From assembly GCA_029265355.1 (NCBI GenBank), contig JAJUJL010000003.1, positions 62,001 through 126,000 on the forward strand: a stretch of DNA of 64,000 nucleotides. Direction: 5' to 3'. This DNA is from Chloroflexota bacterium. Lineage in GTDB: Bacteria > Chloroflexota > Anaerolineae > Anaerolineales > UBA4823. This document shows positions 38,806 to 47,778 of the stretch, piece after piece (position 1 is the first letter of the stretch; every line of letters starts with the position of its first letter). The position numbers and the translations under genes were made by a program. The notes below the pieces were generated by a model that was given only the letters and a program-made list of their open reading frames with translations, searched no databases and was not told the origin of the DNA.

Positions 38806-39729
38806 TTATATCCCGGCTTTCAAGGCCTGGTAGATGATATCGAGCTGAGGCGCGGCGATCAGGCCGTCGGAGACGCCGCGCAAGGTGCAGCAATGGCGGG
38901 CGGCGATTTGACCTCGCAGCAGGGAATCTTCCAGCGAATAGCCATCCAGCACATAGCTTGCCAGGAAACCGACAGCCAGGGAGTCGCCTGCGCCGTTGGT
39001 ATCTACCACGGGCAATGGCAGAGGCGGCGGAGGGAAATGCTGCACTTGCCCATTCACCGCCAGTGCGGCGCCTTGCGCGCCCAACCCGACAACCATCACT
39101 GCCCTGGAATTGATGCGCTGGAAATGCTGGACCAGGGGCATGGGATCTGGAAAGTTGGCCGCCGAGAAAAACAGGAAGTCGGCCCAGGCAATGAAATCCT
39201 GGCGGTAGGCATCGCCGGGGTCTTGAACATCCTGGATGTCACACGCGATCAGAGCGCCGCCCTGGCGCGCGAATGGCAGCAGGTGTCGCGCCCAATTGGG
39301 AATATTGAAATGCGCCAGGCGACATGACGCCAGCAACTCCCGGCAGGCTGGCAAATCGGGCTGTAGGAGCATGTGACCGCGCCCGTCGTAGAAATTCTTC
39401 CGGCGACCATCGGGATAAACGATGTTGACGCTGCGAGCTGTCCCCTGGGGATCTTCGAAAACCAGGCGCGTGTCAATGCCATCCTGGGTGAAGACCGAGC
39501 GAACGTGATCGCCCTGGAAATCGCGACCCAGGGCGCCAATGAAGGCTGCGCGCCTGCCCAGGGCGGCATAGCCGCGCGCTGCATAGCCGCCAGCCTGCCC
39601 GACACAGTCAACATTCTGGGTGAAATTGGCTTCCACCGAGAAGTCGATCTCTTGACCGTAGAGATAAATGTTGGTATCGATGCCAGCGTTGCCAATGACA
39701 ACCACGTCGTATCCAGGCGAGAGGGACAT
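38806..39729 (-). CDS. PfkB-family carbohydrate kinase (ribokinase-like)
   Basis: A 307-residue sugar or nucleoside kinase. The N-terminal glycine pair is in VDCVGQAGGYAARG. The catalytic signature DTNGAGDSLAVGFL, with the base Asp and anion hole, is intact. The substrate (ribose, fructose phosphate, nucleoside or other) is not clear. It lies three bases after the SGNH hydrolase gene, so both are probably cotranscribed. No Shine-Dalgarno is evident. Confidence 0.9.
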   Translation of the reverse strand: MSLSPGYDVVVIGNAGIDTNIYLYGQEIDFSVEANFTQNVDCVGQAGGYAARGYAALGRRAAFIGALGRDFQGDHVRSVFTQDGIDTRLVFEDPQGTARSVNIVYPDGRRKNFYDGRGHMLLQPDLPACRELLASCRLAHFNIPNWARHLLPFARQGGALIACDIQDVQDPGDAYRQDFIAWADFLFFSAANFPDPMPLVQHFQRINSRAVMVVGLGAQGAALAVNGQVQHFPPPPLPLPVVDTNGAGDSLAVGFLASYVLDGYSLEDSLLRGQIAARHCCTLRGVSDGLIAAPQLDIIYQALKAGI

Positions 39730-39732
39730 GGT

Positions 39733-40482
39733 CTAGGGCGCTTCCGTGAGGATGTTCCTGAGAGCTTCGTTCAAGGCGGCATACCCGGCGTCGGTCAGGT
39801 GCAGCGCATCCAGGCTGAAGTGGGGTTGGACGTAGCCATCCGCTCCGGCGAGCACGGCAGAGGCGTCCAGAATTACGACCCCCTCTCCGCCGAGGCCCTT
39901 CAGGTAACCGTTGACCGCGAGGATGTCCTCTTGAACGGTCTGCCAGCCGGTCAGGCGCTGCCAGGGATCGAGCCTGCCAAGGGGGAAAATGGTGACCAGG
40001 ATGACTTGAGAAGGAAGCTGGCGCAGCTCTGCGACGATCTTTTGCAGGTTGGTTTGCACCTGAGAGGCGATGACCTGGCGCTGGTCGGGAAGGTATACGC
40101 TGCTCCATAAATCGTTCACACCCACCTGGAGCACCACCAGGTCGGGATTGAGCGGGGCAAGGTGCGTGGCCAGGCGGCCGAGAGCCTGGGCGCTGCTCTC
40201 ACCGTTGACGCCGCGATTGAGAAAGCGGTAGCCCGGTATGGTCGGCGCGCTCCAGGCGGCGGCGCGCGAATCTCCAAAGAAGACCACCAGGCGACCGGCG
40301 GAGCTCGATGCAGGAGCGGTTGGCTGCATGGCAAAGGCCTGCAAGCCGAGCGGATCGAGCAATACTTCGCGCCAGCGGCGGAGGAGCTGCTGTGAACGGC
40401 GCAGCAAGAGCAGGTTGGCCAGGAGAGAGGCCAGCGCCAGCAGGCTGAGCAGGGGGAGGAGGAGCGAGGTGCGGTTTTTCAC
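39733..40482 (-). CDS. SGNH/GDSL hydrolase with N-terminal membrane anchor
   Basis: A 249-residue esterase-type enzyme. One hydrophobic segment (about 7-27) is a signal anchor, so the enzyme faces outside. Block I is FFGDSRAAA (Ser72), block III has VGVNDLW, and block V is DALHLTDAG with the Asp and His. GTG at 40482 is preferred to TTG at 40521 because the latter overlaps the previous gene by 29 bases; TATAAT lies nine bases before the GTG. It may deacetylate a glycan. Confidence 0.85.
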   Translation of the reverse strand: MKNRTSLLLPLLSLLALASLLANLLLLRRSQQLLRRWREVLLDPLGLQAFAMQPTAPASSSAGRLVVFFGDSRAAAWSAPTIPGYRFLNRGVNGESSAQALGRLATHLAPLNPDLVVLQVGVNDLWSSVYLPDQRQVIASQVQTNLQKIVAELRQLPSQVILVTIFPLGRLDPWQRLTGWQTVQEDILAVNGYLKGLGGEGVVILDASAVLAGADGYVQPHFSLDALHLTDAGYAALNEALRNILTEAP

Positions 40483-40492
40483 GCCAGGGCGA

Positions 40493-42667
40493 TTATAGCC
40501 CAATAGATCGAGTTGGATCAAGCTCTAACAGCAGGTGAAGGTCTCCAAGGGGAACAAACTTGACGACCAGCATGGGGAAAGGCAGGTAGTGTCCGCCGGG
40601 AAATTCGGCATTGGGATTTTCGGGAGCGCCCATCATTTGCCGGGAGTCGTCAAAGGCTTCCACGGTGAAGGACTGGCTGGCGCTCAGGCGCAGGATGCTG
40701 CCGGTTGAATAGCTCAGATGCAAGACGTTTGCGGTTTGTGAGTGGGTAAAGCGGCTGCCCCAACCGGGAGCGAAGCGCTGCCAGGGGTCGAACGCCAATG
40801 GCAGTTGCCAGGCGGAGGGCGGGGAGGCGGTCGAGGAGGAGGCGTGGATGGCCAGTCCCCGCCAGGTCAGCGCGTAGCTCAGCCAGGTGCCGTCACAGGT
40901 GAAATTGATTTGCCCGTTCTCGGCCTGGGACTGGCATGCGCCAGCCTGGGAAAACGCGCCGAGGATGACCTGCGGGTCGCTGAGCAAGCCTTCCTGAACA
41001 CCGTTCAGTCGCCAGCTTGCGGGTGGAGATTGCCCAACGATAAATTGAGAGCTGGGGGCGACCAACTGGTGCAGGCCATCGCTGCCCAGGACGAATAAAT
41101 AGGAGAGCGCGGCAGACTGCGCTTGAAACACGGCGAAGACGTTGGATGAGGAAAGGATACACTCAGGGAGCGAGTCGCCATCCACATCGCGGCTGCAATC
41201 TGAGTTCGCCAGCGGATGGTTGCTCCAATCGAGCACCAATTGCAGCACGTTGATTTGCGCCAGGTAGCGGCTGCGCAGCTCGCTCAGGGCGGGCGCGGCG
41301 GGGTAGAGGGGGGCGTGCAATGCGCTGCAGGCCAGGCTGGCGGCGGCTTGCGCGCCAGGTGGCAAAGCAGTGGGGGGCGGAGAGATGTGCGCCGGTGAGT
41401 GCAGCCATTCGCCCAATTCGTGAACAGCCACCGGTCGAATCCAGGGGCGGGCGCGTATCTCCTGCATGGCAGCGCGAGCCATGCCGGGTATTCCCCAGGG
41501 ACTGCCGGGGAGACTGCCTCCCAAGACGATCACTGGCGGCTGGGGCTGGGCAGCGCTGTTTGCTAGCAAGCTGCGCACGAAAAGCGATAAGCCGTGCTCA
41601 TCGATTTGCTCGCCGGGCAGGGATGGCATGGCTGTGAGGAGAGGCGAAAAATCAGCACTGGTGTATGGGACCAGGGGAAGCTCGAAGGCGGCAGCGGCCA
41701 GGCTGGCGGGGTAGGGCTGGCACGCAGGCTTTCCCGGCTGAGCGGGGGGCGGCAACCAGGCTGGCAGCGCCAGGAGACGCGCTTGCGCCAGGTTTCGCAG
41801 CATCTCCAGGCCGGCTGCGTAGTCCAGGGCGGAGAGCGACTCGGGGGCGCTGAGGTCGAGCAGCGTGAGGGTCACGGCATGGTTGCGGGCGGCGCGCAGC
41901 AAGTTGTAGAGACCATGCCTGCCGCCCTGCGGACCGGTGTGAGCGCCATCCCAACGGCGCAGCGCCTGGGCAGGGGTGAAGGCCGGAAAGACGTCCCAAA
42001 ATGCAAGCAGTAGCGGCGCGGGCGGCGGGGGCTGAGCTTGCAAAGCCGCTGGGCTGCTTTCATCCTGGAGCGAGCCATAGAGCGGTTCACCGGTGGTTGA
42101 GAAGGCTTGCACCCACAAGCCGGCGCGGGCGGCAGGCAGGGCAGACAGATTGAGGGAGATCTCGATCTGCTGGCGCGAGAGGTTGCGCAGCACGCGAACG
42201 GCAGCGGCGGGGCGCGGCTGGAACCCGGCGTCTAACAAGGCAATCTCATGCGGCGCAGCGCCCGGGTCTGGTATCACCAGCAAAGAGTCCCAAGCGCGCC
42301 CGGCAGGGCTGCCATTGGGCATGCGGTCATTCCCGCCAGGCGCGTGGTCCAGGGCAATGATCCAATTGACAGGCTCTGCGAGCTGACCGTCGAGCAGGTC
42401 CAGGCGAATTTCGAGTCGTCCGGTTTGACGGTTGCCCGGCGCGGCGCGCAGGTAGATGGCGAGGATATCGGCGCTGGGCTGGGCAGCATCGGCAGGGTCG
42501 ACCTGGCGCAGATCAGCGTATTGCCATTCGGGAAAATCTGCGACCAACCGACCTGTTTGAAACAGTGGGCGGACAGCCTGGCAGGCGCCTGTAGAGGCGA
42601 GGAGCAGCAGACAGACGGCTAACCGAAGGGCTGGCCTGTGCAGCAGGCGATGGTGAGCGTTTCTCAT
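40493..42667 (-). CDS. Exported putative lipoprotein, unknown function
   Basis: A 724-residue protein from ATG 42667. The N-terminus MRNAHHRLLHRPALRLAVCL continues into a hydrophobic run and the possible lipobox STGAC, with Cys at about residue 29. No known domain is recognised. Parts such as ILAFWDVFPAFTPAQALRRWD and IRPVAVHELGEWL resemble polysaccharide deacetylase or glycosidase neighbourhoods but lack clear catalytic motifs. A -10-like TAAAAT lies eight bases before the ATG and there is no ribosome site. It is likely surface-exposed and cotranscribed with the SGNH hydrolase. Confidence 0.65.
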   Translation of the reverse strand: MRNAHHRLLHRPALRLAVCLLLLASTGACQAVRPLFQTGRLVADFPEWQYADLRQVDPADAAQPSADILAIYLRAAPGNRQTGRLEIRLDLLDGQLAEPVNWIIALDHAPGGNDRMPNGSPAGRAWDSLLVIPDPGAAPHEIALLDAGFQPRPAAAVRVLRNLSRQQIEISLNLSALPAARAGLWVQAFSTTGEPLYGSLQDESSPAALQAQPPPPAPLLLAFWDVFPAFTPAQALRRWDGAHTGPQGGRHGLYNLLRAARNHAVTLTLLDLSAPESLSALDYAAGLEMLRNLAQARLLALPAWLPPPAQPGKPACQPYPASLAAAAFELPLVPYTSADFSPLLTAMPSLPGEQIDEHGLSLFVRSLLANSAAQPQPPVIVLGGSLPGSPWGIPGMARAAMQEIRARPWIRPVAVHELGEWLHSPAHISPPPTALPPGAQAAASLACSALHAPLYPAAPALSELRSRYLAQINVLQLVLDWSNHPLANSDCSRDVDGDSLPECILSSSNVFAVFQAQSAALSYLFVLGSDGLHQLVAPSSQFIVGQSPPASWRLNGVQEGLLSDPQVILGAFSQAGACQSQAENGQINFTCDGTWLSYALTWRGLAIHASSSTASPPSAWQLPLAFDPWQRFAPGWGSRFTHSQTANVLHLSYSTGSILRLSASQSFTVEAFDDSRQMMGAPENPNAEFPGGHYLPFPMLVVKFVPLGDLHLLLELDPTRSIGL

Positions 42668-42893
42668 GTGGCAAGATTTTACCGTTTTGAATGGATTCTC
42701 GCCACCTTTCAAGATTGTAAGGCGACCTTGCATTGCTGAAAGTTGACAAAATATTAAAAATCTGTCATGATAAGCATGACACTTGTGCCAGTGTCATCGA
42801 ACAAGGAGACTCACCCCGGGCACTCCGGACCTGGGGTGATGTCATTTAATAACGCCGGAGGGGTGAAGGGGGATTGCTGCACCCGCCACTATA

Positions 42894-42977
42894 TGTCACT
42901 GCGAACGCAGCGAAGCAGTCTCCCAGCTCGCGGGGAGATTGCTTCACCCGGCACAGAACTCCGGGTTCGCAATGACA
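42894..42977. repeat. Dispersed palindromic repeat, copy B (full length, 84 bases)
   Basis: The left arm TGTCACTGCGAAC...GAAGCAGTCTCCC pairs with the right arm GGGAGATTGCTTC...GTTCGCAATGACA. Mismatches are mostly G-T type. The centre is AGCTCGCG. This MITE- or REP-like palindrome matches copy A on the right and copy C on the left. Confidence 0.8.
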
Positions 42978-43030
42978 GGCGGGGGGGGTCTCGATAGTAC
43001 CTATTGGGGGTATGGTTTGATTGTGACAAT

Positions 43031-43039
43031 TGGCATAAT
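43031..43039 (+). promoter_or_regulatory. Extended -10 box of the glycosidase gene
   Basis: TGGCATAAT contains the -10 hexamer CATAAT with an upstream TGn. It is 34 bases before the ATG at 43074, which has a GAGGAG ribosome site. The -35 region is weak. Confidence 0.45.
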
Positions 43040-43073
43040 CGGATCATTGGTACTTACATCGAGGAGAACAGAC

Positions 43074-44945
43074 ATGCGACTCACCAACCTATCCCAGCAC
43101 AGCAAGATGGCATCCTTTGTGGTGCTCGGCAGCCTGCTGCTGACGCTATGCTCGCCCGGTGTGGATGGGCGGGCGACGAGTATGCCGAGCAATGCGGCCT
43201 CGCCCAGGGCGGAGATGAGCCCGGTTGTGGTCGCCTCACAGCAGACAGACCGCGCTGCAGCGGAACCGCCGGAGGTTTCCGAGCAGCCAGGAAGCTCGCT
43301 TGCGGCAACGCAGCCCGCAGCGGTCACACCTGATGCGCCTTCGGCAATCAACATCAGCGTGGATGTGAATGCCGCTGGCAAGCCCATCGACCGGCGCGTG
43401 CTGGGCAGCAACCTGCCTGCATGGCTGAACCCTTACCGCTTCACGGACAGTGTGTTTCGTGAACGGATTGCCGATAGCGGCGCCTCGCTCATCCGCATGC
43501 CAGGCGGGAGCTGGAGCAATTCCTATGACTGGCTGGCTTGTGAGAACGGGGGTGCGGGCATCGACGCCAACGCGGTGTGCTGGTGGACCTGGGCTTCGCG
43601 GCCAAGCGATTTTGTGACGATCTTGAAAGCGCTCAATTTGCCGGGCATGTGGACGATCAATCAGAACGGCACTTCAAAGGAGGCTGCCGCGCTGGTGGCG
43701 TTTTTCAATGGCGATGTCAACGATACGCGGGTAATCGGTGTGGATGTGCGCGGGCGGGACTGGGGCACGGTGGGACGCTGGGCGCAACTGCGGGCAGACC
43801 ACGGCAATCCACAGCCCTACAAGGTGCAGTATTGGGAGATTGGCAATGAAACATACGGCGGTAAGCCAGATACCGGCGGCGCGCAGTGCTATGAGTGGGG
43901 TTGGGAAGACGTGTGGACCTGCGACGGCACCGAGTACGTCAATGGCAAGGGCGCCGGCGCCGACCGCAAGGAAGGATTCATTGAGTTTCGCAATGCGATG
44001 CGGGCGGTTGATCCATCCATACAGGTGGGCGCAGTGGGGGTTTGGCCGAGCGACGGCTGGAGCAACTGGGGCAACGAGGTCATCCAGGCGGCAGGAACGG
44101 TGATGGATTTCTATGTGGTGCACCAGTACGCCTACTTCCAGCCGCCGGGGGCGATCAGCGATCCGCTGGCAGAACCGCGCGGCACCTGGAAGAACATGAT
44201 CCAGGATGTGCAGGCTGCTTTCGACACCTACGCGGGAGGGCGCAAAGTGCCGCTGGCGATCACCGAGTACAACCTTTTCTCGGTGCAGGAAAACGACTGG
44301 TATGACTGGATGTCGAAGGGGGTCAACATGCTGTTCATCGCCGAGACGGTGGGACAGATGTTGGAGAATGGCTTTGGAATGGCGAACCAGTGGAACCTGG
44401 CAGCCTACAGCGTGACCAACCCGAATTGGGACACCGCCGGTTACGGCATGTTCATGTCCGAGGGGAGCATCATGCCGCGCGCTCCGCAGTATTACGCCTA
44501 TGTGCTGTGGGAGCGGTTTGGAAGCGAAATGCTGCCCGTGAGCAACTCGGCGGACCCGGTCCACGAACTCTCGGTGTACGCCGGAAAGCTGGACGCAGAT
44601 ACGATCAGCATCTTGGCGATCAACAAGACCGGCAGCAGCAAAACGGCGACAATCAATTTTGTGAACGCGACATCGGTGCTGAGAGGATGGGTGGACCGGG
44701 CGCAGGCGAGCTCGCTGGAAGCCACGAGCGTGAGCTACAATGGCACGACGAATGCGGAAGTGGATCTCGATAGCCTCGGCTCGCAGGCGTTGACCAATCC
44801 CGCCAATCCGTTGAGCTACACATTTCCGCCGTATTCGGTGAGCCTGTTGCGCGTAGACATCTCGGCTGAAGCGATACCCACGCCCACGCCACCGCCCGCC
44901 TGGTGGAATCACCTATTTCTGCCATTGGTGGGGATAAACCGTTAG
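43074..44945 (+). CDS. Secreted clan GH-A glycosidase (GH51/GH79-like)
   Basis: A 623-residue exported enzyme. After a signal sequence (about 1-35) and a Ser/Thr/Pro-rich linker, the barrel begins near residue 90. The acid/base Glu259 is in WEIGNETYGG and the nucleophile Glu398 is in PLAITEYNLF, with the spacing of retaining clan GH-A enzymes such as alpha-L-arabinofuranosidases. A C-terminal beta-sandwich follows (about 530-605). It ends PTPTPPPAWWNHLFLPLVGI, a tail pattern also seen in two neighbours. GAGGAG lies just before the ATG. It probably trims plant-type polysaccharide. Confidence 0.85.
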   Translation: MRLTNLSQHSKMASFVVLGSLLLTLCSPGVDGRATSMPSNAASPRAEMSPVVVASQQTDRAAAEPPEVSEQPGSSLAATQPAAVTPDAPSAINISVDVNAAGKPIDRRVLGSNLPAWLNPYRFTDSVFRERIADSGASLIRMPGGSWSNSYDWLACENGGAGIDANAVCWWTWASRPSDFVTILKALNLPGMWTINQNGTSKEAAALVAFFNGDVNDTRVIGVDVRGRDWGTVGRWAQLRADHGNPQPYKVQYWEIGNETYGGKPDTGGAQCYEWGWEDVWTCDGTEYVNGKGAGADRKEGFIEFRNAMRAVDPSIQVGAVGVWPSDGWSNWGNEVIQAAGTVMDFYVVHQYAYFQPPGAISDPLAEPRGTWKNMIQDVQAAFDTYAGGRKVPLAITEYNLFSVQENDWYDWMSKGVNMLFIAETVGQMLENGFGMANQWNLAAYSVTNPNWDTAGYGMFMSEGSIMPRAPQYYAYVLWERFGSEMLPVSNSADPVHELSVYAGKLDADTISILAINKTGSSKTATINFVNATSVLRGWVDRAQASSLEATSVSYNGTTNAEVDLDSLGSQALTNPANPLSYTFPPYSVSLLRVDISAEAIPTPTPPPAWWNHLFLPLVGINR

Positions 44946-45683
44946 GTGTTCAGGAGCGAGTTGGTGCAGGGGAACCGCGTGGGACGTTTCAGGAGGCAGG
45001 GTATTCTCGATGTAGGAAACCAGGGAAATATCCTGTGGAGAGAGTGGAAAGGTGACCGCTCCGAAAGCCTGGAGGAAAGTGCGCAGATCGAGAGAGACGG
45101 AGGCGATTTCCTGCTCGGAGAGCGGATCACAGACGCCGAGGCGCAGGTACAAAGAATTGTCCTGGATGCCGGGGTGGACGTGATACTTGTGGAGGATGTT
45201 GTAGGACTGGGCCAGGCGGCGCAGGTTGTCGAGGTCTTGCGTGTAGCCAGGGTTGTGCGCCTGGCTGCCGGTCTGGAGACGGATTGGCCAACCGGCAATG
45301 ACTGGCAGGTTGCCGTAGATGCCAAAGGAGGCGATAAAGGGGGAGCGGCTGTTATCGTAAAAAGGCAGATGGTGTGGGGCGAAGCCTGCAAAGCGAATGG
45401 CGAGCGGCCATGAAGGCCACTCCAGGATAGCTTGCGCATAGCCAAGAATGTCCATCTGCCTGCGCTCACCGCGCGCCAGCAGGAAATTGCGATTGATACC
45501 CGGCGACCCCGGTTCGTGTTCCAGTCCCACCAGCGTGGCGTGCATCTGCTGCAGCTCGTAGGGGTGAAATTTGTGAGATAGACGTTTCGAGAGCTCTTGT
45601 TGGCAGGCGCAAAGAAGCTCTACCAGCGCGGCGGGCTTGGCGTCAATAAAGGCTACCAGGGTGTGCTGAAGCTCTGCAGGCAA
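44913..45683 (-). CDS. Hypothetical protein, possible 2H-phosphoesterase relative
   Basis: A 256-residue cytoplasmic protein. One HATLVGLE motif (about 48-55) looks like the HxTL motif of 2H phosphoesterases; the second expected motif reads DISLVSY, with Asp in place of His. If the assignment is right, one catalytic His is lost. The start is TTG at 45683, 9 bases after the stop of the upstream secreted gene. The 3' end overlaps that of the glycosidase by 33 bases, tail to tail. The family assignment is tentative. Confidence 0.6.
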   Translation of the reverse strand: MPAELQHTLVAFIDAKPAALVELLCACQQELSKRLSHKFHPYELQQMHATLVGLEHEPGSPGINRNFLLARGERRQMDILGYAQAILEWPSWPLAIRFAGFAPHHLPFYDNSRSPFIASFGIYGNLPVIAGWPIRLQTGSQAHNPGYTQDLDNLRRLAQSYNILHKYHVHPGIQDNSLYLRLGVCDPLSEQEIASVSLDLRTFLQAFGAVTFPLSPQDISLVSYIENTLPPETSHAVPLHQLAPEHLTVYPHQWQK

Positions 45684-45692
45684 AGGCGCTAG

Positions 45693-46646
45693 TCACTGGT
45701 TGGGAAGGGCTGGGAGGTAGACGCGCTTGTTCAAGAAATCGGGGATACTGGGGCCGAGCAGCACATGCCACTCCACCGCTATCGAACGGCAGTCGTTGAC
45801 GGGTTGGTTCCACTGCAAGGCGATCGAGTTATCTCCCGCTTGGCTGCTGGGGGGTGTGCTGTTCGATAAGTTTTGGCCGGCCTGGATCGCATCCCACAGC
45901 GGGCGCGAAATTGTGGGAGAGATGACCACATCGTTGGAAACCATGTAAGCGTCAGCGGGGGTGAGTGGCTGGAAGTGCTCAGACCAGCCCGAGACCGGGT
46001 GATAAGCGCCAACTGCGCCGGTGAGCGAGTTAAAAACCGATTGGCTGCTCTCAGGCAGGGTATTGGTGAGCTGAACATCAGCGGCCAGGTAGGTGATAAA
46101 GCCTGCGCCGCCGGCTGGCGGGCAAACGCTCCAGGAGAGCAAGAAATAATCCCGGTTGTTCACATACTGCAGGTCAACGGTCATGGTCACACCGCTGGTG
46201 TGCTGCAGCGAGGCGTGCAAATGGTAAGGATCGGCTTGCGCGCCGCTGCCGCCCAGCGAGGGTGCGCTGAGTGTGCTCCAGGTTTGGAAACGACCATACA
46301 GGGCGGTGATATCCCGCGCCTCGAAGTTCGGCCCGATGGTATCCAGTCCGTAATGAACAAAAATGCCAGAGTCAGCGTATTCGGAGAAATTCGGATACAC
46401 CATGCCATTCAGGCTCAAGTCGCTGCCAAAGGCGTTTGCTCGGCGCACCTGGATGGAGGCGTCCTCGGAAAACAGGATGGTTAGGGGCGTTCCTGGAATC
46501 TGCACGGGGCCAACGGCCTGGCTGCGGGCGGTCGCATGAGTCATCAACACCGGGAGCAGCGCCAGGATGAGCAGCAATTTCAGCCGCCGCATGGCGAAAT
46601 TTCGCCCGGCTGGACGGTTTTGAGAAGCGGAATTGGCATGAAGCAT
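45693..46646 (-). CDS. Secreted protein of unknown function with C-terminal LP tail
   Basis: A 317-residue exported protein. The ATG at 46646 has GGAG nine bases before it; the hydrophobic signal RRLKLLLILALLPVLM starts at residue 20, so ATG 46592 is an alternative. The mature part is a beta-rich region with no recognised family (segments such as FVHYGLDTIGPNFEARDI and YFLLSWSVCPPAGG). It ends NKRVYLPALPNQ, similar to the glycosidase and subtilase tails. Confidence 0.65.
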   Translation of the reverse strand: MLHANSASQNRPAGRNFAMRRLKLLLILALLPVLMTHATARSQAVGPVQIPGTPLTILFSEDASIQVRRANAFGSDLSLNGMVYPNFSEYADSGIFVHYGLDTIGPNFEARDITALYGRFQTWSTLSAPSLGGSGAQADPYHLHASLQHTSGVTMTVDLQYVNNRDYFLLSWSVCPPAGGAGFITYLAADVQLTNTLPESSQSVFNSLTGAVGAYHPVSGWSEHFQPLTPADAYMVSNDVVISPTISRPLWDAIQAGQNLSNSTPPSSQAGDNSIALQWNQPVNDCRSIAVEWHVLLGPSIPDFLNKRVYLPALPNQ

Positions 46647-46794
46647 GCATCATTCTCCGGGAATGGGTTTACGGCTGGTGGCTTTGCCTGTAGAATTATA
46701 CCGCTTGTATCCAAAAAGAACTTCGCAGCAAATGGCAGGAAATTCCAGGTAAGCGGCGCAGGAAGCGCCAGCTCATCCAGATCGTGGAGGCGAA

Positions 46795-47763
46795 ATGCTC
46801 AAAGGGAAAGGCATGTATGTCTGGCAGGTGGCGCGCACCGAAGGCGGCAACATCTCGATGATCGCCGAGATGGCGAAATCAGCCAACTTCACGCATGTGT
46901 TGATCAAGATCGCCGATGGCACAAACGCTTACAACATCTCACCCACCGGCCAGGACCTGGCGCGGCTGCTGTCGGATGCGCTCAAAGCGAAAGGCGTCGA
47001 ACCGTGGGGCTGGCACTATGTCTATGGCAACAATCCCACGGGCGAGGCCAGCAAAGCTGTGCAGCGCATCCAGGAAACCGGCGTGGTGGGCTATGTGATC
47101 GATGCCGAGGCGGAATACGAGCTGGCTGGGAAGGCGGCTGCGGCGACAACGTTCATGCAATCGCTGCGCAGCTCACTGCCATTCTTCCCGGTAGGTTTAA
47201 GCTCCTTCCGCTACCCCTCTTTGCATCCCAACCTGCCGTGGATGGAGTTCTTGGGCGGGTGCGATTACGCCATGCCGCAGGTGTACTGGGTGCTGGCGAC
47301 GAACGCTGGCGAGCAACTGCTGCGCTCGCTGATGGAATACCGCAGCATGACGACGCTGCCGATCGTGCCCACCGGCGCGGCTTACGCCGAGGGAGGCTGG
47401 TCGGCGACGCCGGCGCAGGTGGTGGAATTCCTGGACACGGCCAGGGCGCAGAATTTGCCAGCGGCAAATTTCTGGGAGTGGTACGCAGCGCGACAGATAC
47501 CCAATATGTACGAAACGATCGCAGCCTATTCCTGGCCGGTGGTGCTACCACCTCCACCCGCGGGCGGTGGTGTGGTGATCCGCGGGGTGGTATGGAGCAG
47601 CGTGCTGAACGTGCGCTCCGGGCCTGGCAGCGAATATGCGGTGGTTGGCTCGCTGAAGCAAGGTACGCGGGTGACGATTTACAACCTGCACCGCGCCTGG
47701 GTGAAAATCAGCCCGGATAAAGAGCAATGGGTGTATTCTTATTACCTGGACCGGGTGGTGTAG
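46795..47763 (+). CDS. TIM-barrel glycosidase-like protein with C-terminal SH3 domain
   Basis: A 322-residue protein. Residues 1-240 resemble a GH25-like barrel: KGMYVWQVARTEGG, THVLIKIADG, GYVIDAEAEYE (a DxE-like strand) and DYAMPQVYW. A Pro-rich linker (VVLPPPPAGGG) leads to a bacterial SH3 domain (about 260-320, LNVRSGPGSEYAVVGSLKQG) of the type that binds cell walls. No signal peptide is seen, which recalls phage endolysins, yet no phage genes are near. GGAGG stands before the ATG. Confidence 0.72.
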   Translation: MLKGKGMYVWQVARTEGGNISMIAEMAKSANFTHVLIKIADGTNAYNISPTGQDLARLLSDALKAKGVEPWGWHYVYGNNPTGEASKAVQRIQETGVVGYVIDAEAEYELAGKAAAATTFMQSLRSSLPFFPVGLSSFRYPSLHPNLPWMEFLGGCDYAMPQVYWVLATNAGEQLLRSLMEYRSMTTLPIVPTGAAYAEGGWSATPAQVVEFLDTARAQNLPAANFWEWYAARQIPNMYETIAAYSWPVVLPPPPAGGGVVIRGVVWSSVLNVRSGPGSEYAVVGSLKQGTRVTIYNLHRAWVKISPDKEQWVYSYYLDRVV

Positions 47764-47778
47764 CTTCCGGGGAAACCG

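Larger units (their letters stand above)
42668..43073. other. Intergenic region between the lipoprotein and glycosidase genes
   Basis: This 406-base gap between divergent genes holds the most complete copy of the dispersed palindrome (42894-42977), a -10-like box for the lipoprotein (42676-42681) and an extended -10 box for the glycosidase (43031-43039). No RNA gene or coding frame of note. Confidence 0.6.
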
